Of a stretch of DNA of 10,367 nucleotides, positions 5,056 through 10,367 are shown piece after piece. The stretch is taken from contig JAKSPR010000077.1 of assembly GCA_024404655.1 (NCBI GenBank), forward strand, positions 1 to 10,367. The letters are read 5' to 3'. Each line of letters begins with the position of its first letter. The first letter of the stretch is position 1. Both the position numbers and the translations under genes were made by a program. The notes under the pieces were generated by a model. The model saw only the letters and a program-made list of their open reading frames with translations, ran no database searches and was not told the DNA's origin. This DNA is from Clostridia bacterium. Lineage in GTDB: Bacteria; Bacillota; Clostridia; Oscillospirales; CAG-272.

Positions 5056-7485
5056 TCAGTTTCCAGCCTGATAGCTGTATTTGAATCTGCCGAGAGGCGC
5101 TGCATCGCCGTGGATATAGAAATCCATGATATCGCCGGTGATGCAGGTGTTGTCGCTCCACTTGAAGTACAAGCTTGATGTATCGGTCATGCCGATCAGT
5201 GCCCGGCCAAGGGAGAGCTGCAAAGTATTTCCGCTCACGGTATAGGATGCTTCGCCCACCTTGTTCCAGAGCCAGTCCATACCGTCTCCGGCGTAGACAA
5301 GCACATCAGCTTTTCCGTCGCCGCGGGGCTCGACAATGTAATCAAAGGTGTTCCACTGGGCGGCGCCGATCTCTCCGCAGTCGAGATACAGCCGCATCCA
5401 GCCGGTGTCGGCCTCATAGGGCGTGATATCCTCTGCACAGCGTACCATGAAATAGAAGTTTTCGCTGTCCCGTGCGAGCTTTGCTTCGGTCAGGTCGTTG
5501 CGGCCCGTGGTGTCGGTATAATGAAGATCACCATAGCCGGGGCAGTCACGGTCAAAGGTGTTGCCGGCATAAGCGAGGTAGCGCGGGGAAACGTCGTCCC
5601 ACTGGGATGCGTCTTTTGCAATGTCCACGGTCTTCTGGGCGGACGCTTCTGGGACGGCTCTCGTTCCCTTGTAGCGGCGGATGAAGGAGACCATCTGATA
5701 ATAGTAGTTGTCCGCAAGATCGCCCTTGCTGGGTTCAATATCGCGGCTGTAGGTGTCGTTGAACTCATCCGGGAAGGCGTTCTTCACGGACTGCCATTCG
5801 GCATTGCGGCCTGCGACCCATTCATTCCAGCCGGTGATGAAGATGAAGTCGGGGTCTACATCCAGCGCATATTCAAACTGCTCGGTGAAGTTCGCACCCC
5901 ACAGCTTGGCGTCTTCTCTGGTATCTTCACCCTGGGAGGTGTGGGTTCTGCCGAAGATGTTCTCGCCGTTCATGGCGGTCAGACCGATCTCCGCAGACCA
6001 GTTCTGTGCGACACCGACGGTCATCTGCTCCGGTGTGCCGTCATCGCGGTAAGTGACCGCCTGAGGATAGACGGACAGCCAGGTCCATTTGCCGTTTTTC
6101 ATCTCCCGTTTGGAATTGTAGGTGGGCTCGCCGGGACGGAAGGTAAAGAAGTTCCGAATCTCGCTTTCGATCGGATCGTTTCTGTCAAGGGCGCGGTAGT
6201 TCGACATGAGCAGGGGTTTTCCGTCCCAGTAGAACCACAGATCCTGATAGAGACCGTCGCGGAAAATCGTCAGGTACAGATCCCGCAGCTGCGCAACGGT
6301 ATCGGGACCGTCATTGAAGGGCAGCAGGAATGAGATCTTCGGCGTATTGACACCCTGTGCGCGTGCTTCGGAGAAGACTTTACACAGCATGAGGTAACCC
6401 TCGCGCCAGGTGTAGGTGCCGTTGGTGTTGTCAAAGATGACCACATCCACCCCGGAGGTGGCAAGCAGCTCTGCCTGACGGCGGTAGACCCACGGATCCA
6501 CACCGTTATAGAAGCCGTAGATCGGTTCGTTCCAGTGATAGGCTCCGGTGCGGAATTCCTCCCACAGGGGATGATTGTAATCGTCAAAGATTTCGGGGTG
6601 CGCTTTCTGCAGCTCCGTCACGTTGATGGCCCGGTTGTGATTCTGCCCCGAATGCCAGGTCCAGAAGAACAGACCCACATATTTGCCCTGACGGGCGTCG
6701 CCTGTCTCGGCATTGGTGGGAAGGGTACGGCCCAGCGCATCGGTTGCGGCCCAGGTGTCGGGCATGGCATCGAGGACGACGATGGGATCATCCGGACCGG
6801 GTACATGTTCCGGCGGGGTCGTGACGATCACGGAATAGTCCACAACGGATTTGCACTGTGCAAAGCGGGTCGTCGGTGTGTAGGTATAGTGGATATCCAT
6901 GGTGAAGACGCCGGGGGTTTCGTAGTTGTCCACATACAGATAGGTACCGGATGCGGATTCCGTGAAAGCCCAGACGCCGACGCCGCCGGTACCGTCAGAC
7001 AGCGTCAGGATATATTCGCCGGGCTCCTGCTCCGGAAATTCAAATTCCAGTGTTGCGTTGTCCGGGAAATCTTCGTAGGTTTCTTTGGCGATGGGATCGT
7101 TTGCGGCGGAGGCTGCATAGCTGCCCATCCAGCGGTAGAGATAGAAGGTGATATCGCCCTCATCATCGCTGTAGCTGGGGCAGCTGACGTCCAGCTCATC
7201 AAAGGTCGCCGTTGCGGAAAAACGGCAGGAAAGAGCGCCGGTGGTCACCTGCATGGCCCCGCGTCCTTCGGCTCCGTCATGGTAGGAGAAATAGCAGGAG
7301 GTTTTGGATTTCAGATTTGCGGGGAGAGCCTCGGTGACAGCTTCCGTCACGGCAGCGCTGGGGGGGGCTGTCTGGGTACTGTCATCGGGGGCGGTTGGCC
7401 CTCCTGCCTGATCGCAGCCTGTCAGGATGAGCGGCAGGGTCATGGCAAGGGAGAGGGCCGCAGCACAGAGTTTCAGTTTGAACAT
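5056..7485 (-). CDS. Large lipoprotein: beta-rich module, GH99/WbsX-like barrel, CBM9-like domain
   Basis: An 809-residue surface lipoprotein with lipobox LTGC (cysteine 24) and a short linker carrying VTEAVTEA. Four regions follow. Residues about 63-203 are a beta-rich module also found as the whole body of the neighbouring small lipoprotein. A connecting segment leads to the probable (beta/alpha)8 barrel, about 268-605. Barrel landmarks are YVGLFFWTWH (269-278), GVDVVIFDNTNG (345-356), LLMSNYRA (425-432) and ITGWNEW (550-556). The WNEW motif and overall pattern resemble GH99/GH71 and WbsX-type proteins, where such acidic residues are catalytic. Residues about 617-806 resemble CBM9/DOMON-type carbohydrate-binding domains, ending GDIMDFYIHGDAAPLGRF. 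It is likely an extracellular glycosidase acting on an unknown glycan; the specific GH family is not certain. The start ATG at 7483-7485 has AGGAG 9 nt upstream. It is last in a minus-strand group, after a hairpin that separates it from the small lipoprotein gene. Confidence 0.85.
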   Translation of the reverse strand: MFKLKLCAAALSLAMTLPLILTGCDQAGGPTAPDDSTQTAPPSAAVTEAVTEALPANLKSKTSCYFSYHDGAEGRGAMQVTTGALSCRFSATATFDELDVSCPSYSDDEGDITFYLYRWMGSYAASAANDPIAKETYEDFPDNATLEFEFPEQEPGEYILTLSDGTGGVGVWAFTESASGTYLYVDNYETPGVFTMDIHYTYTPTTRFAQCKSVVDYSVIVTTPPEHVPGPDDPIVVLDAMPDTWAATDALGRTLPTNAETGDARQGKYVGLFFWTWHSGQNHNRAINVTELQKAHPEIFDDYNHPLWEEFRTGAYHWNEPIYGFYNGVDPWVYRRQAELLATSGVDVVIFDNTNGTYTWREGYLMLCKVFSEARAQGVNTPKISFLLPFNDGPDTVAQLRDLYLTIFRDGLYQDLWFYWDGKPLLMSNYRALDRNDPIESEIRNFFTFRPGEPTYNSKREMKNGKWTWLSVYPQAVTYRDDGTPEQMTVGVAQNWSAEIGLTAMNGENIFGRTHTSQGEDTREDAKLWGANFTEQFEYALDVDPDFIFITGWNEWVAGRNAEWQSVKNAFPDEFNDTYSRDIEPSKGDLADNYYYQMVSFIRRYKGTRAVPEASAQKTVDIAKDASQWDDVSPRYLAYAGNTFDRDCPGYGDLHYTDTTGRNDLTEAKLARDSENFYFMVRCAEDITPYEADTGWMRLYLDCGEIGAAQWNTFDYIVEPRGDGKADVLVYAGDGMDWLWNKVGEASYTVSGNTLQLSLGRALIGMTDTSSLYFKWSDNTCITGDIMDFYIHGDAAPLGRFKYSYQAGN

Positions 7486-7513
7486 GGTCGGATTCTCCTT
7501 TGGAAAAGAAACA

Positions 7514-7541
7514 GGGCTGCTGCCTTGATCTGCAGCAGCCC
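7514..7541 (-). terminator. Intercistronic hairpin, possible partial terminator
   Basis: A perfect 10-bp GC-rich stem, GGGCTGCTGC (7514-7523) and GCAGCAGCCC (7532-7541), with an 8-nt loop. On the transcribed minus strand it is followed by TGTTTCTTTTCC, an interrupted T-run. It begins 13 nt after the stop of the small lipoprotein gene and ends just before the ribosome site of the large one. No clear new promoter is seen after it. It may allow partial read-through or protect the upstream mRNA end, giving more small lipoprotein than enzyme. Confidence 0.6.
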
Positions 7542-7554
7542 ATTGCTGTCCGGA

Positions 7555-8223
7555 TTATTTGCCGGGGATGATGACGGTGAAGGAACCGTCGGGGATGGAG
7601 CTTGTGTTGGACTTGCCCTTGACAAAGGCTTCCACAACGCTTTCATCGGTGTTCAGACCTGCATAGGACCAGTAGCCGACGCCGGAACCGGATTCATCGA
7701 CACCGTCGCCCATCCAGAACAGGTACTCGCCTGCGGGAGCGCCGATGCCTTCCAGGGTGATCTGCATGACAAGCAGTTCGTTGTCGGAATAGTCCTCAAA
7801 GGTCTGTTCAAACACGGGAGTGCCTGCGACGGAGGTGTCGTAGTCGGTATTCCAGGGATACAGACGGAAAGTCAGGCTGCCGATATCATTGGACCAGGAG
7901 GGGCAGTTGACGGCGATTTCGGAAAGATAGCCTTCTGCGATGTTGAGATGCACAGCGGCAGTGGCACCGTTCATCAGGGAAACGGGGTTGCGGCTGCCCT
8001 CAGCTTCTTCATAGAAGGTGGCTTCGATGTAGGTGTCGCGGACCGGAGCTTCGGTGACGGCCTCGGTCACAGCTTCGGTGACAACAAGCGCTTCGGTGAC
8101 GACAGCATTATCGGTAACAGGATTGGTGACAGCAGGAGCAGGAGCTTCACCGCCGCAGCTGACAGCGGACAGGAGCAGGACTGCACAAAGGGATGCAAGG
8201 GAAAGAGCACGAGTCTTTTTCAT
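7555..8223 (-). CDS. Small lipoprotein, stand-alone beta-rich module
   Basis: A 222-residue lipoprotein with a signal peptide ending AVSC (cysteine 23), then a linker containing four VTEA units (residues 42-59), then one domain of about 155 residues. That domain aligns by eye with residues 63-203 of the large lipoprotein: CPSWSNDIGSLTFRLYPW (107-124) matches CPSYSDDEGDITFYLYRW there. Both then have an acidic E-D-(F/Y)-x-D-N segment and a GEY..W/L..DG turn with VG.W after it. The strand-rich pattern suggests a beta sandwich. A carbohydrate-binding role is likely from context but is not shown by any family I recognise. ATG 8221-8223 has a strong AAAGGAGG 9 nt upstream. It has its own promoter at 8255-8283 with a dyad over the -10, and probably leads a two-gene unit with the large lipoprotein gene. 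No catalytic motif is visible. Confidence 0.85.
   Translation of the reverse strand: MKKTRALSLASLCAVLLLSAVSCGGEAPAPAVTNPVTDNAVVTEALVVTEAVTEAVTEAPVRDTYIEATFYEEAEGSRNPVSLMNGATAAVHLNIAEGYLSEIAVNCPSWSNDIGSLTFRLYPWNTDYDTSVAGTPVFEQTFEDYSDNELLVMQITLEGIGAPAGEYLFWMGDGVDESGSGVGYWSYAGLNTDESVVEAFVKGKSNTSSIPDGSFTVIIPGK
8047..8100 (-). repeat. Short in-frame repeat encoding VTEA linker units
   Basis: Four copies of a roughly 12-base unit encode VTEA at residues 42-45, 48-51, 52-55 and 56-59 of the small lipoprotein, with an extra LV after the first. On the plus strand the unit reads GCTTCGGTGAC, with copies at 8048, 8072 and 8090 and a variant at 8060. It forms the flexible tether between the lipid anchor and the folded domain. 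Unit number could vary between strains by slippage. Confidence 0.7.
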
Positions 8224-8244
8224 GGCAAATTGCCTCCTTTAGAG

Positions 8245-8268
8245 ATTTGTGTTTATCATATCACAAAT
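8245..8268. promoter_or_regulatory. Dyad operator over the small-lipoprotein -10 box
   Basis: Perfect arms ATTTGTG (8245-8251) and CACAAAT (8262-8268) are separated by 10 bp that contain the -10 hexamer. One arm covers the expected start site and the other lies in the promoter spacer, the classic position for a repressor operator. The cognate regulator is not identifiable from the window. Confidence 0.5.
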
Positions 8269-8283
8269 TATGGGAAAAATCAA
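8255..8283 (-). promoter_or_regulatory. Sigma-A promoter of the small lipoprotein gene
   Basis: On the minus strand TTGATT (complement of 8278-8283) and TATGAT (complement of 8255-8260) are separated by exactly 17 bp. The start site should be near 8248, leaving a leader of only about 25 nt that holds the AAAGGAGG site. This promoter makes the lipoprotein pair independent of the GH10 gene upstream. Confidence 0.85.
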
Positions 8284-8334
8284 GTAGCAATGCAATGTTT
8301 TGTGAAAAAAGACGACTGAGTTCACAGCACTTTG

Positions 8335-9696
8335 TCAGGCGAGGACGATGTCCTTTGCGCGGAAGTCGCACAGGCGGTTGTCGTAGCCCGTGGTATCGCG
8401 GAACAGACGTATGGTCTTCTTTGCCTGTTTGTCCCCGCAGACCGCTTCCACTTCATAATCACCGTAGAAGCCGCGGAAGTTGAGACGTTCGCCTGCTTCT
8501 CCGGAAAATTCGGTGTGCCACGTATGATTGATGAGTTCGTCCAGAACCCGGTAAGCGGGCTTTTCGGAGCAGTCGTCATAGCGGATGAGACCTGCATGGA
8601 AGCGATTCTCCCCGCCGAAGGCCGTCCGGTCGGCAAAGTTCCACCAGACGACGGAATCCGCAAAGGGTCTGCCGAACCACAGCTTATAAAGCCGCTTCAC
8701 CATCTCCGCCTGGAAAGCTTCGCCTTCTTCGTCATTGCCCCAGGAGGGAATGGAGACCTCGGAAACGGAAACAGGCAGACGGAAGTCCCCGTAGCGGTCA
8801 AAAACATCCAGCAGCCGCAGAGGATTGCAGACCTGTTTCAGCGCCCAGAAGGCTGTTTCCTTGTCACAGTAGCAGTGATACTGCATGCCGATGCCGTCGA
8901 TCGGAACACCGCGGGTCAGGTGATCTTTGAGTGTCATATAATAGAAGCTCCGATTGCCCACATAGCGGTCGCCGAAGGATTCGTACATGCCTTCGTTCCA
9001 GTAGAGCTTGGAATAGGGGAAATACTCCCGGCAGCGGGCAAAGCTCCATGCCTCGTAATCCGGCTCGTCGGCAAACTGCAGATTGCGGCAGCCGTTGCCG
9101 GGATAGCAGTTCTTATAGATGGAGATCATCTCATTGATGACGTCAAACTCGTGGAATTCCTCTCCGCAGTGCTCGGCGATTTTGCGCAGCCGCTTGTCAA
9201 TCTGCATCCGCAGCATCCGGTTGTCGTCGGAGATCCATTTCGGCTGGAAGGAGTTATAGACCAGACAGTGACCCTTCATGCGCATCTTGTGTTCTTTGCA
9301 GTAAGCGATTGCGGTATCAATGGGCGGACGGCGGAACACAAAGGGGGAATCTTCCGCAAATCGGGGTTTGCCTTCCTCAGGCTCCAGCGTATCCCAGTAA
9401 AAGGGAATGACGCCGTAGTTGCAGATTTTTGCCAGCTTTTCCCGCCACATCGCGCGGCGTTCTTCATCTTCATAACCGTCCAGATAGAACATCGTTGCGC
9501 CGAACTTGAATTCGTGGGATACCTGCCTGATATGGACCTTGACATTTTCAAGGGGTTTTCCATCCGTATCGACGAAGCGGAGCGCAAACTGGCCCTTTCT
9601 GTTTTCTTCAATGTCGCGGTCCAGCTTGTCGTCCAGATAATAACCGTAGGAATCAAATTGGTCGATGACTTTCTGCATTTCTGTCGTTTCAGCCAT
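8335..9696 (-). CDS. GH10-type glycoside hydrolase (endo-xylanase-like), predicted cytoplasmic
   Basis: A 453-residue enzyme. Residues about 37-60 form a small N-terminal beta region leading into the GH10 barrel at HEFKFGATMF (61-70). Barrel landmarks are PFYWDTLEPEEGKPRF (98-113), KGHCLVY (141-147), the acid/base motif VINE with E189, GIGMQYH (268-274), the nucleophile motif VSEVSI with E313, and WWNFADRTAF (351-360). The C-terminal NFRGFYGDYEV (406-416) is a beta-domain hallmark common in this GH10 branch. Family GH10 hydrolyses beta-1,4-xylan or xylo-oligosaccharides by a retaining mechanism. No signal peptide is present, so it probably acts on imported oligosaccharides. It departs from classical xylanases at KGHCLVYNSFQ, where HTLVWHSQ is usual. 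ATG 9694-9696 has AGGAGG 11 nt upstream; the nearer ATG in another frame soon stops. It has its own promoter and lies 111 bp upstream of the small lipoprotein gene. Confidence 0.9.
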   Translation of the reverse strand: MAETTEMQKVIDQFDSYGYYLDDKLDRDIEENRKGQFALRFVDTDGKPLENVKVHIRQVSHEFKFGATMFYLDGYEDEERRAMWREKLAKICNYGVIPFYWDTLEPEEGKPRFAEDSPFVFRRPPIDTAIAYCKEHKMRMKGHCLVYNSFQPKWISDDNRMLRMQIDKRLRKIAEHCGEEFHEFDVINEMISIYKNCYPGNGCRNLQFADEPDYEAWSFARCREYFPYSKLYWNEGMYESFGDRYVGNRSFYYMTLKDHLTRGVPIDGIGMQYHCYCDKETAFWALKQVCNPLRLLDVFDRYGDFRLPVSVSEVSIPSWGNDEEGEAFQAEMVKRLYKLWFGRPFADSVVWWNFADRTAFGGENRFHAGLIRYDDCSEKPAYRVLDELINHTWHTEFSGEAGERLNFRGFYGDYEVEAVCGDKQAKKTIRLFRDTTGYDNRLCDFRAKDIVLA

Positions 9697-9739
9697 GTCG
9701 GATCATGCCTCCTGTTTTTTTCTGCATTTTTCTGAAATC

Positions 9740-9768
9740 AGTATACACCCGTTGACGTCATCCGTCAA
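9740..9768 (-). promoter_or_regulatory. Sigma-A promoter of the GH10 gene
   Basis: On the minus strand TTGACG (complement of 9763-9768) and TATACT (complement of 9740-9745) are separated by 17 bp. The start is expected near 9733, a leader of about 37 nt with the AGGAGG site. It is divergent from the kinase promoter at 9806-9834. Confidence 0.85.
9752..9768. promoter_or_regulatory. Perfect dyad over the GH10 -35 box
   Basis: TTGACG (9752-9757), a 5-bp spacer and CGTCAA (9763-9768) make a 17-bp inverted repeat. It also contains the 8-bp palindrome TGACGTCA (9753-9760). One arm is the -35 hexamer itself, so a bound protein would block the GH10 promoter. It differs in sequence from the 8245-8268 dyad, which suggests another regulator. 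Confidence 0.5.
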
Positions 9769-9805
9769 GAGAAAAGAGAAAATCGCGGAAAACTTGAAAA
9801 AACCC

Positions 9806-9834
9806 TTGCTTTTTCTCCGTACTTTCGGTATAAT
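9806..9834 (+). promoter_or_regulatory. Sigma-A promoter of the BadF-type kinase gene
   Basis: TTGCTT (9806-9811) and a perfect TATAAT (9829-9834) are separated by 17 bp. Transcription should begin near 9841, about 47 nt before the GTG start. It lies back to back with the GH10 promoter, about 40 bp away. Confidence 0.8.
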
Positions 9835-9887
9835 GGTAACGGCATAAAAAACGGATATGCCAAATGAATCCCCGGAGGACAATCTGC

Positions 9888-10367
9888 GTGAAATATTATC
9901 TGACCGCCGATGGCGGCGGCTCCAAGCTGCTGGTCATCCTGTATGACGAAAACTTCCATATTCTGCGCTCGGTGCGCACAACAGGAACCAATTCCAGCTT
10001 CAAGCCGAAGGAACAGGTAGCTGAGGAAGTCGAAAAGCTCTCCATCGAACTTTTTTCCGATGAGATCGGCGAAACCGTCAAAGAGATCGAATCTCTTGAT
10101 ATGAGCATTGTGGGTGACGCCAAAGTGGTGCTTGAAGCCATGAAACGGCGGGTCACCATTCATAATTACCATGTCTGGGATGAAGGCAAGACGCCGCTCG
10201 GTGCGACGGGTGTCCTCTATGGCTGCGTAGCCCAGGCCGGAACCGGCTCCGATGCGTTTCTGATCCAGCCAGACGGCAACTATCTTGCCGGCGGTCTGGG
10301 CGCACAGCTGGGTGCCGAGGGCAGCGGACACAGTGCATTGGCCGGACTGATGGCCGAAAACAGCATT
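9888..10367 (+). CDS. BadF/BadG/BcrA/BcrD-family ATPase, N-acetylglucosamine kinase-like, partial
   Basis: The first 160 residues of an ASKHA-fold protein; the frame is open at the right edge. The phosphate-1 loop is near the N-terminus (LTADGGGSK, residues 5-13). AGTGS (117-121) matches the second phosphate motif, and GLGAQLGAEGSGH (136-148) matches the conserved segment usually written GWG..LGDEGSG. Family members phosphorylate amino sugars such as N-acetylglucosamine or serve as ATPases; in a sugar locus the kinase role is more likely. No signal peptide is present, so it is cytoplasmic. The GTG start is preferred because GGAGG (9874-9878) lies 9 nt before it; an in-frame ATG at 9864 would add eight residues but has only a weak upstream site. 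It is divergent from GH10. The substrate cannot be told from this fragment. Confidence 0.87.
   Translation, partial: MKYYLTADGGGSKLLVILYDENFHILRSVRTTGTNSSFKPKEQVAEEVEKLSIELFSDEIGETVKEIESLDMSIVGDAKVVLEAMKRRVTIHNYHVWDEGKTPLGATGVLYGCVAQAGTGSDAFLIQPDGNYLAGGLGAQLGAEGSGHSALAGLMAENSI

Noticed and set aside
8047..8100. Tandem repeats as a CRISPR-like or mobile repeat
   Set aside because: The units are about 12 bases, have no unique spacers, stay in frame and encode a VTEA linker, so they are a coding repeat.
6535..8319. 594-codon open frame on the plus strand across both lipoprotein genes
   Set aside because: It runs antisense to two well-supported lipoproteins. It lacks a ribosome site and any recognisable domain, and its glycine-rich composition is typical of a mirror frame of GC-biased codons.
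8284..8334. Possible terminator after the GH10 gene
   Set aside because: A T6 run exists on the minus strand (8305-8310), but the preceding sequence forms only about a 3-bp stem, so no convincing intrinsic terminator is present; some read-through into the lipoprotein genes is possible.
8332..9735. 467-codon open frame on the plus strand covering the GH10 gene
   Set aside because: It is fully antisense to a GH10 gene with both catalytic motifs, a promoter and a ribosome site. It would also run through that promoter region.

Overview
The window looks like a chromosomal carbohydrate-utilisation locus from an uncultured gut or rumen Clostridia (Bacillota, Oscillospiraceae/Ruminococcaceae-like). 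This is inferred from three things: moderately GC-rich coding DNA, lipoproteins with T/E/A/P-rich linkers after the lipobox, and strong AGGAGG-type ribosome sites with sigma-A promoters. The species cannot be named from this sequence. No RNA genes, insertion sequences, CRISPR arrays or integrase genes were seen. No gene-free stretch exceeds 300 bases.

Left part (1-2258, minus strand): a two-gene unit. A family-1-type solute-binding lipoprotein (SBP1) is followed 21 bp later by an FAD-dependent oxidoreductase that runs off the left edge. Middle (2259-4998): a divergent control region, an AraC-family regulator on the plus strand, then a second solute-binding lipoprotein (SBP2) paralogous to SBP1. 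SBP2 has its own near-perfect promoter, a leader hairpin and a strong terminator. No ABC permease or ATPase gene is visible, so both binding proteins are orphans here.

Right part (5056-9696, minus strand), in order of transcription: a GH10-type glycoside hydrolase without a signal peptide, a small lipoprotein, and a large lipoprotein. The large one combines a GH99/WbsX-like barrel with a CBM9-like C-terminal domain. The small lipoprotein is essentially a free-standing copy of the large one's N-terminal beta-rich module. Separate promoters precede the GH10 gene and the small lipoprotein gene, each with a perfect dyad over it, and a hairpin separates the two lipoprotein genes. Divergent from GH10, a BadF/BadG-type sugar kinase-like gene (9888-10367) runs off the right edge.

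Inferred picture: surface lipoproteins bind and cleave an unknown glycan, the binding proteins capture the released sugars, and a cytoplasmic GH10 enzyme, a kinase and an oxidoreductase process them. AraC and at least two other repressor-type sites probably control expression. The substrate cannot be read from the sequence. The most novel item is the uncharacterised beta-rich module found both as a stand-alone lipoprotein and fused to the GH99-like enzyme.
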